A stretch of 64,000 nt of DNA from Paenibacillus etheri (GCF_001012825.1 NZ_LCZJ02000018.1:124001-188000), one strand, 5' to 3'; counted from the first letter of the stretch, positions 50,899-60,960 are shown. Translations and numbers: made by a program. Notes: generated by a model from the letters alone, not told the origin.

Positions 50899-51363
50899 AT
50901 GGAAGCCCGGATAGACAAAATTAAGCAACAGTTACAATCCCAAGGATACAAGCTTACACCCCAACGGGAAGCGACCTTAAGAGTGCTGCTGGAGAATGAG
51001 GAAGATCATCTTAGTGCAGAAGATGTTTTTATGCTTGTGAAAGAGAAAGCTCCCGAGATCGGTCTTGCGACTGTATATCGTACCCTGGAACTTCTTAGCG
51101 AGCTTCATGTCGTAGAAAAGATTAACTTCGGTGACGGTGTCGCCCGTTATGATCTGCGAACAGATACTGCGAAGCACCATCATCATCATTTAATTTGTGT
51201 GCAATGCGGTAGTATGGATGAGATCCGTGAGGATTGGCTAGGTCCGCTAGAAGAGCGACTGGAGAAAGAATTTAATTTCACAGTGCTTGATCATAGACTT
51301 GATTTTCATGGGATATGCTATCGGTGTAGCGATAAGAATAATTCAAACGGAAATCCGTCCTAA
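50899..51363 (+). CDS. fur: Fur-family metalloregulator
   Basis: The 154-aa repressor has the winged-helix segment GYKLTPQREATLRVL, LATVYRTLELL as the recognition region, a histidine-rich metal site KHHHHHLIC, and paired Cys (CVQCG and CYRC) of the structural zinc site. It is placed as ferric-uptake regulator rather than PerR or Zur because of synteny (spoIIM-fur-yqzK-xerD) known from Bacillus. GGGGAGGG precedes the ATG. Confidence 0.9.
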   Translation: MEARIDKIKQQLQSQGYKLTPQREATLRVLLENEEDHLSAEDVFMLVKEKAPEIGLATVYRTLELLSELHVVEKINFGDGVARYDLRTDTAKHHHHHLICVQCGSMDEIREDWLGPLEERLEKEFNFTVLDHRLDFHGICYRCSDKNNSNGNPS

Positions 51364-51390
51364 GTCATCTTATAATGAAATTCACTTCAT

Positions 51391-51426
51391 AAGCTCTCTC
51401 CGGTTTTTTACCGGAGGGAGCTTTTT
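51391..51426 (+). terminator. Terminator of fur
   Basis: GCTCTCTCCGGT pairs with ACCGGAGGGAGC around a T-rich loop, followed by five T residues. Confidence 0.9.
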
Positions 51427-51523
51427 AATGATTGGTCTATTGGAGATATACATATCAGTCCCTTTTGGTGCATAAGGTGAAGGACGAGCAGATCTTAACT
51501 GTATGTTAGAGGGAGGCGTCCAT

Positions 51524-51757
51524 ATGATCATTTCTGTGCCCAAAACAGTTCGCAAGCTGTATTTTATGATCATGTTTGTGGCTCTAAGCTATTTGCTCTA
51601 CAGTGCTATGAGCTGGCTTGGTGAATGGATTAGTCCGATAGAGAATTATGGAATTCCTGAAGGCACCGCTGTTCGGGCATTTGATCATGCCGATCGTGGT
51701 GATGATGGTCTGGATACAAGACAGCGCTTGCGCTTCTATTACTGGTACGGAGAATGA
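51524..51757 (+). CDS. yqzK: DUF4227 membrane protein (YqzK-like)
   Basis: The 77-aa protein has one membrane helix near the start (LYFMIMFVALSYLLYSAM) and a conserved C-terminal soluble part (ENYGIPEGTAVRAFD, RLRFYYWYGE). GGAGG lies 9 bases before the ATG at 51524. It lies between fur and xerD as in Bacillus. Function is unknown. Confidence 0.85.
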   Translation: MIISVPKTVRKLYFMIMFVALSYLLYSAMSWLGEWISPIENYGIPEGTAVRAFDHADRGDDGLDTRQRLRFYYWYGE

Positions 51758-51916
51758 AAGCTTCGTGGAAAGCAGGAACAGGCAAGAAGAATGTCGAAGA
51801 AAGCTAAGGTGGATTCATGCAGCGTATACTAAATGTACACATCTGCAGAACCCTCATGCTGAATGTGCTGCAGGAAGTCACTATGAGTAGCTGCGCCAGG
51901 ACAGGAGCGTGAAATA

Positions 51917-52810
51917 ATGAAGTCACACTTGCAGCCTTTTTTACATTATTTGTCTGGAGATAAAGGCTTGTCCCCGAATACACTGGAATCTTACGGTAGG
52001 GATGTATCGCAGTTTCTGGAGTTCGCTGAAGAACGGGGGGCAAAGCAGCCTGAGGAGATCCGAAGATCTCATGTGATGTTATATCTTGGCTCTTTACGCG
52101 GAGCTGGACGAGCAACTGCAACGTTGAACAGGAATGCAGTGTCCCTCCGTGCTTTTTTTCATTATTTGCTGAAGGAACGTTTGATTGAGCAGGATCCAAC
52201 ACTGGACATGGAGACCCTGAAGCCTGATAAGAAACCTCCTATGGTGCTTACCATTTCGGAAATTGAGCAGTTATTGGCAGCACCGGATGTAAGTACCCCA
52301 CAAGGGATGCGTGATAGGGCTATGCTGGAATTGCTCTATGCAACAGGCATTAAGGTCTCTGAATTAATCTCACTCAACGTGGATGATGTGCATACGGATA
52401 TGAAATTTGCACGCTGTACAGGAACTTCAGGCAAGGAACGGGTGGTTCCCATTGGGACCATTGCTGCAGAGAGTGTAGCGGCTTACACTTCACTTATGCG
52501 GGACAAGCTGATTCGTGATCATCAGGAGGAACAAGCCATGTTCCTGAATAGTCTGGGTGGGAGATTAACCCGGCAAGGCTTTTGGAAAATCATAAAAAAA
52601 TATGCGCGGGAAGCAAACATTGAGCAGGATATTACTCCGCATACGCTTAGGCATTCCTTTGCAGCCCATTTACTGGAAGGTGGAGCAGATTTACGTTCCG
52701 TACAACAAATGCTGGGCCATGCCGATATTTCGACGACTCAGATTTATAACGGTATAGCCCGTAAGAATATGAAGGAAGTATATGAGAGCCACCATCCTAG
52801 AGCTCGTTAA
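51917..52810 (+). CDS. xerD: Site-specific tyrosine recombinase XerD
   Basis: The 297-aa recombinase resolves chromosome dimers at dif with XerC. It has the N-terminal SAM-like domain, the hairpin Lys in SGKERVVPIG, the HTLRHSFAAHLL box (His and second Arg), LGHADISTTQ (His) and the Tyr nucleophile in QIYNGI. The first catalytic Arg position is a Lys (Lys146 in ATGIKVSEL, codon AAG), whereas almost all such enzymes have Arg there. The rest looks intact. Synteny with fur, deoB and pupG supports the xerD label. Confidence 0.9.
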   Translation: MKSHLQPFLHYLSGDKGLSPNTLESYGRDVSQFLEFAEERGAKQPEEIRRSHVMLYLGSLRGAGRATATLNRNAVSLRAFFHYLLKERLIEQDPTLDMETLKPDKKPPMVLTISEIEQLLAAPDVSTPQGMRDRAMLELLYATGIKVSELISLNVDDVHTDMKFARCTGTSGKERVVPIGTIAAESVAAYTSLMRDKLIRDHQEEQAMFLNSLGGRLTRQGFWKIIKKYAREANIEQDITPHTLRHSFAAHLLEGGADLRSVQQMLGHADISTTQIYNGIARKNMKEVYESHHPRAR

Positions 52811-53037
52811 TTCTGCTTCAAAGATGCTTTTTGTGAGTAAGATGGTTATGATGGAATCATACTGAAAGGATAGACTGGGGAATGATCCGCAGGTTATCTT
52901 TTAGCAGAAACGGATACCTTATATGCGGTACATTGTATCGCTAGCTTCGGAAGCGTATGTCTTCTGGAAGACGGTACAGCCGTTTCTTCTTGTTGGTACG
53001 AAAGTATATCTATATTAAAGAAGGAGTGAAGACAACA

Positions 53038-54216
53038 ATGTCCTCATTTAAACGAATTGGTTTTATTGTTCTAGATAGTGTTGGTATCGGTGAAGCACCA
53101 GATGCTGCGAATTTCGGTGATGCTGGGTCGCATACGCTTGGTCATATATTGGATCGTGTTCCTGGTTTGAAGCTTCCTAATCTCCAGAAGCTCGGGTTAG
53201 CTAATATTGCTCCGCTGCCGCCGTTAGAGCCTGTAGCTTCTCCAACAGGATACTACGGCAAAATGCAGGAAGTATCTGTAGGCAAGGATACGATGACCGG
53301 ACATTGGGAGCTAATGGGGTTGAAGATTGAGGTTCCTTTTAATACGTACCCTGACGGTTTTCCGGCAGAATTGATTGAAAAGTTCGAAGCGGCAACTGGG
53401 CGTAAGGTGATCGGAAATAAACCGGCTTCCGGTACGGAAATTCTAGTTGAATATGGCGAAGAGCAGATGAAGACCGGAGCTTGGATTGTCTATACCTCAG
53501 CGGACAGTGTGTTCCAGCTTGCAGCACATGAAGATATCATTCCACTCGAAGAGCTGTACAGCGCTTGTAAAATAGCCCGTGAGCTGACGATGGCTCCAGA
53601 ATTCTCGGTTGGTCGCGTGATTGCTCGTCCATATGTTGGCGAGCCAGGGAATTTCGTTCGGACGCCAAACCGGCATGACTATGCTGTGAAGCCGCCAGAA
53701 CCAACGGTAATGAACGCGCTGGCTGATATCGGTAAGGATGTTATCGCGGTTGGTAAGATCAACGATATCTTTACAGGAGAAGGGGTTACGGCTTCTTATC
53801 CAACGAAGAGCAATGAACATGGAATCGAAGTTACTATTGAGCAGCTTCGTCAACCGTTTGACGGTTTCCTGTTTACGAATCTGGTGGATTTTGATTCTTT
53901 ATATGGACATCGCCGTGATCCAGAAGGATACGGCCGTGCACTGGAAGTGTTCGATCAGGCGCTGCCTGAAATTCTATCTACGCTCGGTGAAGATGATCTA
54001 TTGATTATTTCTGCAGACCATGGTAACGATCCGATCCATAGCGGAACTGACCATACCCGTGAATATGTGCCGCTCTTAATCTATAGCCCACGGTTTAAAC
54101 ATCCAGAAAGTTTGGGCATTCGTGAAACCTTCTCTGATGTAGCAGCAACCATCGCTGATAACTTTGGTGCGAAGGCGCCGCAGTATGGGACAAGCTTTTT
54201 AGCGAAACTGAAATAA
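53038..54216 (+). CDS. deoB: Phosphopentomutase
   Basis: The 392-aa enzyme interconverts (deoxy)ribose 1- and 5-phosphate. The alkaline-phosphatase-superfamily metal sites are clear: [22 protein letters not shown] with the phosphorylated Thr, SADHGNDP and [16 protein letters not shown] lies before the ATG at 53038; upstream codons in frame are not needed. It starts the nucleoside salvage operon deoB-pupG-pdp. Confidence 0.94.
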   Translation: MSSFKRIGFIVLDSVGIGEAPDAANFGDAGSHTLGHILDRVPGLKLPNLQKLGLANIAPLPPLEPVASPTGYYGKMQEVSVGKDTMTGHWELMGLKIEVPFNTYPDGFPAELIEKFEAATGRKVIGNKPASGTEILVEYGEEQMKTGAWIVYTSADSVFQLAAHEDIIPLEELYSACKIARELTMAPEFSVGRVIARPYVGEPGNFVRTPNRHDYAVKPPEPTVMNALADIGKDVIAVGKINDIFTGEGVTASYPTKSNEHGIEVTIEQLRQPFDGFLFTNLVDFDSLYGHRRDPEGYGRALEVFDQALPEILSTLGEDDLLIISADHGNDPIHSGTDHTREYVPLLIYSPRFKHPESLGIRETFSDVAATIADNFGAKAPQYGTSFLAKLK

Positions 54217-54261
54217 AAGGATTGTGGGTTGCTCCACAACATCAATGAAGGAGGATCGTCC

Positions 54262-55086
54262 ATGAGCACGTTAACTCAAAAAGAAATTCAAGAAGCAGCC
54301 ATTTATATAAAAGATAAATGTCCGGTGGCTCCGGAAATTGGATTGATCCTTGGTTCCGGCCTCGGTGTGCTGGCAGACCTTATTACCGATGGAGTAAGCA
54401 TTCCATATGATGAGATTCCTCACTTTCCTATGTCTACTGTAGAAGGACATGAGGGCGAGCTGTTGATTGGTATGATCGAAGGGCGCCGTGTAGTGATGAT
54501 GAAGGGCCGCTTTCATATGTATGAAGGTTATGGACCGGAGGTAACGGCATTCCCTGTACGGGTTATGAAAGAGCTTGGCATAGCCAGTTTACTAGTAACA
54601 AATGCTGCTGGTGGAGTGAACACAGATTTCAAGCCAGGCGACCTTATGCTTCTTACAGATCATCTTAATATGACTGGACGGAATCCTTTAATAGGACCAA
54701 ATGATCCTGCACTTGGTGTGCGCTTCCCGGATATGTCGACTGCCTACAGTCGCCGCCTGATCCAGGTAGCGAAGGAAACGGCAGCTCAGCAGAATTTCGA
54801 GTTCAAAGAAGGCGTATATGCAGGTCTGCTGGGACCTTGCTACGAAACGCCTGCTGAAATCGTAATGCTTCGTACGCTTGGCGCCGACGCTGTGGGCATG
54901 TCAACTGTATCGGAGACCATTGTTGCCCGTCACGCGGGTATCGAGGTATTGGGCATCTCCTGTATTACTAACATGGCTGCGGGAATCCTGGATCAACCTC
55001 TTAATCATGAAGAGGTGATGGAAACTGCAGAACGTGTGCGTGAGCGTTTCCTGAAGCTGGTCTTAGGCTTTATACCGCAAATGTAA
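54262..55086 (+). CDS. pupG: Purine nucleoside phosphorylase
   Basis: The 274-aa enzyme splits purine nucleosides with phosphate. Motifs of the trimeric PNP class are present: GLILGSGLGVLAD, the GRFHMYEGY phosphate site, TNAAGGVN, GPCYETPAEI and the base-binding ITNMAAG. AAGGAGG precedes the ATG at 54262. It follows deoB by 45 bases and feeds it ribose-1-phosphate. Confidence 0.94.
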   Translation: MSTLTQKEIQEAAIYIKDKCPVAPEIGLILGSGLGVLADLITDGVSIPYDEIPHFPMSTVEGHEGELLIGMIEGRRVVMMKGRFHMYEGYGPEVTAFPVRVMKELGIASLLVTNAAGGVNTDFKPGDLMLLTDHLNMTGRNPLIGPNDPALGVRFPDMSTAYSRRLIQVAKETAAQQNFEFKEGVYAGLLGPCYETPAEIVMLRTLGADAVGMSTVSETIVARHAGIEVLGISCITNMAAGILDQPLNHEEVMETAERVRERFLKLVLGFIPQM

Positions 55087-55126
55087 TTTCGGGTACTGTA
55101 TTTTGAATTACTGGGAGGTCATATCT

Positions 55127-55246
55127 ATGACACAAGTGATTAAACTTAAGCCATTGACGCATGATCAGGTAGTGAAGGTAGTTAATTTGACTAAACCAAA
55201 ATATATCGGACTTGCTCGCGCAAATGTCCGTGAATGGCAGGTGTAA
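55127..55246 (+). CDS. 39-aa small protein or leader peptide before pdp
   Basis: [18 protein letters not shown] starts a 39-codon frame after a strong GGGAGG ribosome site (about 7 bases before the ATG) and ends with TAA one base before the pdp ATG. pdp itself has only a weak AGGTG site inside this frame, so ribosomes finishing here may start pdp: translational coupling. I do not recognise the peptide. It could be a remnant of a longer gene or a regulatory leader. Confidence 0.6.
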   Translation: MTQVIKLKPLTHDQVVKVVNLTKPKYIGLARANVREWQV

Positions 55247-55247
55247 G

Positions 55248-56579
55248 ATGAGAGCTGTCGATATTATTCAGAAAAAAAGAGATGGTGGAGAGCTGAGTCG
55301 TGAGGAAATTTCTTTTCTAATTCAGGGCTATAGTAAAGGTGAAGTTCCTGATTATCAACTTTCCGCTTGGGCCATGGCAGTTTATTTTCAAGGTATGAAC
55401 GCACGGGAGACCGGTGATCTAACGATGGAAATGGCGATGTCCGGTGATCAAGTGGATCTGAGCCCAATCGCAGGCATTAAGGTTGATAAGCACTCCACAG
55501 GTGGAGTGGGCGATAAAACAACCGTAGTACTGGCACCGTTGGTAGCTTCTGCTGGAGTACCGGTAGCGAAGATGTCCGGCCGCGGACTTGGGCACACTGG
55601 AGGCACGCTCGATAAGCTGGAGTCAATCAGCGGTTTCTCTATCGAGATGGCTCGTGAGCGTTTCTTTGACCAAGTAGGGGAAATCGGAGCTGCCGTGATC
55701 GGCCAGTCGGGCAACATTACACCCGCAGACAAAAAGCTGTATGCTCTTCGGGATGTAACCGCAACTGTTGAATCCATCCCTCTTATCGCAAGCTCAGTGA
55801 TGAGCAAGAAGATTGCAGCAGGTGCAGACGCCATTGTGCTGGATGTCAAAACCGGCAGCGGTGCTTTTATGAAGACGCTTGATGATTCTATTGCGCTTGC
55901 TCAAGCCATGGTTGACATCGGCACACATCTGGGTCGCAACACAGTCGCTATCATCAGCGACATGGATCAACCACTCGGATACGGAATTGGCAATGCGCTC
56001 GAGATCAAGGAAGGAATCGAGACCTTAAAGGGTCACGGACCGAAGGATCTGCAGGAGGTCTGTCTTATTCTGGGTAGCCAGATGCTTGTACTTGGTGGCA
56101 AAGCCAAGGACGAAGCAGAGGCCCGCTCGATTCTTATGACACATATTGAAGATGGCACAGCGCTGGAGAAATTCAAACAGATCGTGAGTGCACAAGGTGG
56201 AGATGTTTCGCAAATCGATGATCCGGAGAAACTCCCTGCTGCCAAACGATTCATTGAAGTGAAAGCGAAAACTAAGGGTTTCATTGAGGGGATTCAAGCA
56301 GAAGAAATCGGCATTGCTGCTATGCTGCTTGGTGCAGGACGTGAAACTAAGGAATCTGTAATAGATTTGGCTGTAGGTATTCAACTCTCTAAAAAAGTTG
56401 GAGATGCTGTAGAGATTGGGGATACACTTGCAGTATTGCATATCAATGATGCCAGTGATAAGAAAGTAGAGGAAGCTGAGGGCAAGGTGCTGGAAGCTTA
56501 CCGTATTACTTCTGAATCGGTTCCTCCGTTACCACTGGTATTCGCACTTGTTACGAAGGATGGGGTAACACGGTACTAG
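55248..56579 (+). CDS. pdp: Pyrimidine-nucleoside phosphorylase
   Basis: The 443-aa enzyme acts on uridine and thymidine. The signature [18 protein letters not shown], the [17 protein letters not shown] motif and the C-terminal domain with [10 protein letters not shown]-like [10 protein letters not shown] are typical. ATG 55248 directly follows the 39-codon frame. It completes the nucleoside salvage operon and has a strong terminator. Confidence 0.94.
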   Translation: MRAVDIIQKKRDGGELSREEISFLIQGYSKGEVPDYQLSAWAMAVYFQGMNARETGDLTMEMAMSGDQVDLSPIAGIKVDKHSTGGVGDKTTVVLAPLVASAGVPVAKMSGRGLGHTGGTLDKLESISGFSIEMARERFFDQVGEIGAAVIGQSGNITPADKKLYALRDVTATVESIPLIASSVMSKKIAAGADAIVLDVKTGSGAFMKTLDDSIALAQAMVDIGTHLGRNTVAIISDMDQPLGYGIGNALEIKEGIETLKGHGPKDLQEVCLILGSQMLVLGGKAKDEAEARSILMTHIEDGTALEKFKQIVSAQGGDVSQIDDPEKLPAAKRFIEVKAKTKGFIEGIQAEEIGIAAMLLGAGRETKESVIDLAVGIQLSKKVGDAVEIGDTLAVLHINDASDKKVEEAEGKVLEAYRITSESVPPLPLVFALVTKDGVTRY

Positions 56580-56625
56580 CCAAGGTAATATAATTATTGT
56601 CATGATGAAGGCCGCAAACAGACAT

Positions 56626-56672
56626 CAGAGCAGCGATCTCCCAGTACGGGACGATCGCTGCTCTGCGTTTTT
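56626..56672 (+). terminator. Terminator of the deoB-pupG-pdp operon
   Basis: CAGAGCAGCGATC pairs with GATCGCTGCTCTG, followed by GTTTTTATT. The arms are nearly the same as those at 47783-47832. Confidence 0.9.
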
Positions 56673-56689
56673 ATTCCTTCGCGTAACAT

Positions 56690-57703
56690 TTACAAAAGAT
56701 TATCGATTTTTTTAAAAATCTGGGAAGCCCCGTTACTTGTATTACTCATTACTACTACAGTCTCACCACTAGCCGGATAAATAGCCGATCGGAAGGAAAC
56801 ACCGGGATCGTAGCCCATAATGTGGAACTTCAACACTTCTCCTTCTCGGAGGCTGATCCATACACCATAACCATAATATCCTTCACCATCCACATGCATG
56901 TGGGGAGTAAGCAACAATGATGTGAGTGCTGGACTCAATAGTGTATGGTTCATTAGTCCGTTCCAGAATAGCTGCATGTCGGGAGCGGTTACAAATGCTC
57001 CACCATCAGCGCCTCCTTTTACCGGGATTGAATAGATGTTGGTTCTCCAGCTGCCGTTCTCTTCCTCTATGTATCCAAGTGCACAGTTGGCAGGTAGGGC
57101 ATCTAATGTAAAATAACCGGATTGCTCCATCCCGCAAGGCTTAAAGATGTGAAGCTCCACATAATCGGAAAAGGACATTCCGCTCAATTCCTCCACCAGA
57201 AGGCCTAGCACGATATAGCCCGCATTGTTGTAGTGGAAACGTTCGCCAGGGGTCCACATCATGGGGAGGTTTCGGAACATCGATACAAAGTCTTCAAGAT
57301 GCCGTAAAGTGTACATAGGCTGTGCTTTCCACAGTTCTTCGAAATCATCCATGATTGTCTCATCAAAATAGTCTGGAATACCAGAACTGTGCGTGAGCAG
57401 CTGATGTACGGTGATCTCAGGACTAAAGAGAGGGAAATCTACCTTTTGCAGATAATCTAATAGTCTACTTTCGAAAGAAATCAATCCCTGTTGGACAAGT
57501 TGGCAGACGGCAATGGCCGTAAAGATTTTACATCCGGAAGCAATCCCGAACCGAGTATGAACATTGTTTTCGCGCTTATCCGATTTATTGGCATAACCGT
57601 AACAGCTGCTGGTGATTTCTTTACCATGTTGTTTTACCTGTACGACACCAGAGAAATTATTCTGTTTAGCTTCTGCTTCAATACAATCCGCAAGGTGATT
57701 CAT
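56690..57703 (-). CDS. Beta-lactamase-family serine hydrolase
   Basis: The 337-aa protein has the SxxK nucleophile motif (ASGCKIFTA), the YxN motif (FHYNNAGY) and a typical class C/penicillin-binding fold sequence (LLTHSSGIPDYF). No signal peptide is seen, so it is probably cytoplasmic, perhaps an esterase or peptidase. GAGGAG lies 11 bases before the ATG at 57703; an upstream TTG is in frame. It is convergent with pdp and interrupts the block conserved in Bacillus between pdp and dacF. Confidence 0.85.
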   Translation of the reverse strand: MNHLADCIEAEAKQNNFSGVVQVKQHGKEITSSCYGYANKSDKRENNVHTRFGIASGCKIFTAIAVCQLVQQGLISFESRLLDYLQKVDFPLFSPEITVHQLLTHSSGIPDYFDETIMDDFEELWKAQPMYTLRHLEDFVSMFRNLPMMWTPGERFHYNNAGYIVLGLLVEELSGMSFSDYVELHIFKPCGMEQSGYFTLDALPANCALGYIEEENGSWRTNIYSIPVKGGADGGAFVTAPDMQLFWNGLMNHTLLSPALTSLLLTPHMHVDGEGYYGYGVWISLREGEVLKFHIMGYDPGVSFRSAIYPASGETVVVMSNTSNGASQIFKKIDNLL

Positions 57704-58016
57704 CTGTATATACACTCCTCTATAGCAAGTTAGGTTCTTAAATAGCATTCGTTAAAACCTTTCATTTTCCTTTAAAAGGGCTTGAGCGAATACGAAAAAA
57801 ATGGAAATACTTAAAATTTGAAATAATATTTAATCTCCCCTATAATAAAAATGCTCTGCAACTGCTGCTGGGCTTTTTTTAATTGATAACTTCTTTACTT
57901 CTTGTGATAAATAATTGTGGTTATTTGCTTAATAATGGAATAATTTTCACCCTTTCTGACGAAACTGAAACACAGTACCTGTGATATGAAGGTTAACGTT
58001 CAGGAGGGGAACCATT
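57704..58016. other. Divergent spacer upstream of dacF
   Basis: This AT-rich spacer must contain the dacF/spoIIA promoter. A TGACGAAA (57957-57964) differs at one base from a Spo0A box (TGTCGAA), and GAATAA (57939-57944) could be part of a sigma-H -10, but neither is firm. No other gene is seen. Confidence 0.35.
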
Positions 58017-59213
58017 GTGAGAAAAATGCGTTTTGCTGTGCTTGTGCTCTGTATCGTTGTGTCGGTTCTAGGGCCGGTGTCAGGTGCTTATGCTGAGGAA
58101 AAAAGCAAGGATACTGGCAGTAATACTGCCGCTGTAGATCTTGCGCCTGGTGCGCGTTCCGCGATTTTGATGGATGCAGGCACCGGCACTATTATTTATG
58201 AAAAGAACAGCCATGATAAGCTGCCTCCCGCAAGTATTACGAAGATTATGACGATGCTGCTTACGGTGGAAGCGCTGGATGAAGGAAGGCTGCAACTGAC
58301 GGACAAGGTGCGCACGAGTGAATATGCCGCATCGATGGGCGGATCGCAAATTTTCCTGGAGCCTGGTGAAGAAATGACGGTGGACGAGATGCTGAAAGGC
58401 ATCGCTATGGCCTCCGGTAATGATGCATCTGTGGCGATGGCAGAGAAAATAGCTGGTTCGGAGAGTGCTTTTGTCGATCTGATGAATAAACGTGCAGAGG
58501 AGCTGGGTCTAAAAGATACCCATTTTGCCAATTGCAACGGTCTTCCAGCCGCCAATCACTATTCCTCAGCTTACGATATTGCGGTCATCAGTCGGGAACT
58601 TTTGAAGCATGATCAAATTATCAAATATACCGGTTCCTATCAGGATTACTTACGTAAGGATTCAACCAAACCGTTCTGGTTGGTGAACACGAACAAGCTG
58701 GTGCGTTTCTACACTGGCGCTGATGGACTGAAGACAGGGTATACAGCTGAGGCTAAATTCTGTCTGTCCGCTACAGCAGCAAGAGATGGATTACGTGCTG
58801 TCGCTGTTGTGCTAGGCGAGCCGAACACGAAGACACGCAATAGTGAAGTGTCTGGCATGTTCGATTACCTGTTCTCGCAGTATAAAGTACACACGATCCA
58901 CAAAGAAGGGGATGCTATTGGCACCCTGAAGATTGAAAAGGGTGTAAAATCCGAGCTGCCGATAACGGCGAAAGAGACTTACAGTGTTCTTTTGAAAAAA
59001 GGTGTGGCTCAAGAAGGCATTCGCCACGAACTAGTATTGCCGGAAAGCGTGAAGGCTCCAGTGGCTGAAGGTCAATCTGTGGGCAAGCTGGTTGTGTACC
59101 AAGGAACCCAAGTGATAAAGGAATATGAATTAAAAGCAGGGGAAGCTGTGCCGAAAGCAGGCTGGTGGAAGCTCTTTAAGCGCACAACTGGCTCGATGTT
59201 CGGCGTAGATTAA
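58017..59213 (+). CDS. dacF: D-alanyl-D-alanine carboxypeptidase DacF
   Basis: The 398-aa penicillin-binding protein trims the peptide side chain of peptidoglycan. A signal peptide (MRKMRFAVLVLCIVVSVLG, ending in AYA before EE) precedes SxxK in PPASITKIMT, SxN in ASGNDAS and KTG in DGLKTGYT, with a C-terminal beta-sandwich domain. A GTG start follows AGGAGGGG. Lying directly ahead of spoIIA, it is the sporulation-type DacF. In B. subtilis it is co-transcribed with the spoIIA genes. Confidence 0.93.
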   Translation: MRKMRFAVLVLCIVVSVLGPVSGAYAEEKSKDTGSNTAAVDLAPGARSAILMDAGTGTIIYEKNSHDKLPPASITKIMTMLLTVEALDEGRLQLTDKVRTSEYAASMGGSQIFLEPGEEMTVDEMLKGIAMASGNDASVAMAEKIAGSESAFVDLMNKRAEELGLKDTHFANCNGLPAANHYSSAYDIAVISRELLKHDQIIKYTGSYQDYLRKDSTKPFWLVNTNKLVRFYTGADGLKTGYTAEAKFCLSATAARDGLRAVAVVLGEPNTKTRNSEVSGMFDYLFSQYKVHTIHKEGDAIGTLKIEKGVKSELPITAKETYSVLLKKGVAQEGIRHELVLPESVKAPVAEGQSVGKLVVYQGTQVIKEYELKAGEAVPKAGWWKLFKRTTGSMFGVD

Positions 59214-59233
59214 AAACAGTTTTTTTGTAGATT

Positions 59234-59269
59234 ACCCCCATGTACTCTGTAGATTCATAGGGGTTTTCT
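59234..59269 (+). terminator. Weak stem-loop after dacF
   Basis: ACCCCCATG and CATAGGGGT pair with one mismatch, followed by TTTTCTT. It may only partly stop transcription, allowing dacF-spoIIA read-through. Confidence 0.5.
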
Positions 59270-59387
59270 TCTAGTTTTGTCGTGAGGCAGGATTCCTGAT
59301 TTGCCGCGTAGAAAACCTTGTCCTGAAGGGAATAGGTACTGTCTTTCAAGGTCAGTTTTCAAAGCAACGAAGAGGAGAGTGGCAAAC

Positions 59388-59741
59388 ATGAATTCTCATG
59401 TGGAGATGGAGCATCACAGGGGTGTGTTGATTGTCCGATTATCAGGGGAGCTGGATCATCACGCAGCCGATTTTGTAAGAATGGATCTGGATGAAGCGAT
59501 TATGCGTGGTCAGGTGTCGCATTTGGTTCTTAGTCTTAAGCATCTGCAGTTTATGGACAGTTCAGGCCTAGGCGTGATTCTGGGAAGGTATAAACTGATC
59601 CACAGTAAAGGTGGAAAAATGGTTGTGTGTGATGCAACGGCACCTGTGAAGCGGCTGCTGGAAATGTCAGGCCTGTTCAAAATCATGCCCCTATATGACG
59701 ACGAGAGTACTGCACTCTCGGATTTGGAGGTTGCGTTATGA
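59388..59741 (+). CDS. spoIIAA: Anti-sigma F factor antagonist
   Basis: The 117-aa STAS-domain protein releases sigma F in the forespore when unphosphorylated. LSGELDHH and the phosphorylated serine in [14 protein letters not shown] (Ser58) are intact. AGAGGAG lies before the ATG at 59388. Its stop overlaps the spoIIAB start in an ATGA arrangement. Confidence 0.95.
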   Translation: MNSHVEMEHHRGVLIVRLSGELDHHAADFVRMDLDEAIMRGQVSHLVLSLKHLQFMDSSGLGVILGRYKLIHSKGGKMVVCDATAPVKRLLEMSGLFKIMPLYDDESTALSDLEVAL

Positions 59742-60193
59742 CAAATAGTAAGGCTGGTAACTTCATGAATGTGCAGTTCGCTGCACGCTCGGAGAACGAA
59801 TCGTTCGCACGTGTAGTCGTAGCGGCGTTCGTTTCCCGGCTTGATCCTACGATGGACGAGCTGAATGATCTGAAGACAGTCGTGTCGGAAGCGGTCACCA
59901 ACTGTATTATTCATGGGTATGATAGTGATCCGGAAGGTATTGTGACCATTTCGGCATCACTGGACAACGAAACGGTACATCTAACCATTGAGGATCAAGG
60001 ACGGGGCATTGAGGACTTGGAGCTGGCGCAACAGCCGCTGTATACCTCTAAGCCAGAGCTGGAGCGGTCGGGCATGGGCTTTACTATTATGGAGAATTTC
60101 ATGGATGAATTTGAAGTCACTAGTGAACCGGGACACGGTACTTCTATCTCAATGAAGAAAACCATCGTCTCGAAAAAAGCTTTATACAATTAG
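59738..60193 (+). CDS. spoIIAB: Anti-sigma F factor and kinase
   Basis: The 151-aa GHKL-type kinase binds and inhibits sigma F and phosphorylates SpoIIAA. ATP-site motifs [20 protein letters not shown] and [11 protein letters not shown] are present. It lies between spoIIAA, which it overlaps, and sigF, 11 bases away. Confidence 0.95.
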   Translation: MTNSKAGNFMNVQFAARSENESFARVVVAAFVSRLDPTMDELNDLKTVVSEAVTNCIIHGYDSDPEGIVTISASLDNETVHLTIEDQGRGIEDLELAQQPLYTSKPELERSGMGFTIMENFMDEFEVTSEPGHGTSISMKKTIVSKKALYN

Positions 60194-60204
60194 GGGTTGG
60201 AGCC

Positions 60205-60960
60205 ATGGATGCAGAGTCAAAAAAAGCTCCGCCGACCTATTTGGACGATGCGGAGGTCAAACGTCTTATCGCGCTCAGTCAGGCCGGAGATAGTCTTGCC
60301 CGCGACACGCTTGTAAGCTGTAATATCCGACTGGTCTGGTCGGTAGTGCAACGGTTTATGAACCGCGGGTATGAGCCTGACGATTTGTTCCAGATCGGTT
60401 GCATTGGACTCCTGAAGTCCGTTGATAAATTTGACCTCAGCTATGAGGTCAAGTTCTCCACTTATGCGGTGCCGATGATTATCGGTGAGATTCAGCGTTT
60501 CCTTCGTGACGATGGCACCTTAAAGGTCAGTCGTTCCCTTAAGGAAATGGCGAATAAAGTTCGTAAGATGAAGGATGAAATGTCTAAGACGCTTGATCGT
60601 CTGCCTACGATTGGTGAAGTTGCAGAAGCTCTAGGGGTTACGCCCGAAGAAGTGGTATTCGCGCAAGAAGCCAATAAGCCACCGACCTCAATCCATGAGA
60701 CGGTGTTCGAGAATGATGGAGATCCGATCACGCTGATTGATCAAATTGCTGACGAATCACAGGAGCGTTGGTTCGACAAGCTGGCATTAAATGAAGCTAT
60801 CGGAGGCCTCAGTGAACGTGAGCGTCTAATTGTCTATCTTCGCTACTATCGTGATCAAACGCAGTCGGAGGTTGCCAGTCGTCTAGGGATCTCTCAAGTA
60901 CAGGTATCCCGGCTGGAGAAGAAAATATTGCAGAATATCCGTGAGCAGATTGCTCAGTAG
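60205..60960 (+). CDS. sigF: RNA polymerase sigma F factor
   Basis: The 251-aa sigma factor (SpoIIAC) starts the forespore programme. Region 2 (DLFQIGCIGLLKSVDKFD, YAVPMIIGEIQRFLRDDG), region 3 and region 4 (LSERERLIVYLRYYRDQTQ then SEVASRLGISQVQVSRLE) are complete. GGGGTTGGAG lies before the ATG. It ends the spoIIA operon at a strong terminator; spoVA genes, which follow in Bacillus, are replaced here by a sensor kinase gene. Confidence 0.95.
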   Translation: MDAESKKAPPTYLDDAEVKRLIALSQAGDSLARDTLVSCNIRLVWSVVQRFMNRGYEPDDLFQIGCIGLLKSVDKFDLSYEVKFSTYAVPMIIGEIQRFLRDDGTLKVSRSLKEMANKVRKMKDEMSKTLDRLPTIGEVAEALGVTPEEVVFAQEANKPPTSIHETVFENDGDPITLIDQIADESQERWFDKLALNEAIGGLSERERLIVYLRYYRDQTQSEVASRLGISQVQVSRLEKKILQNIREQIAQ

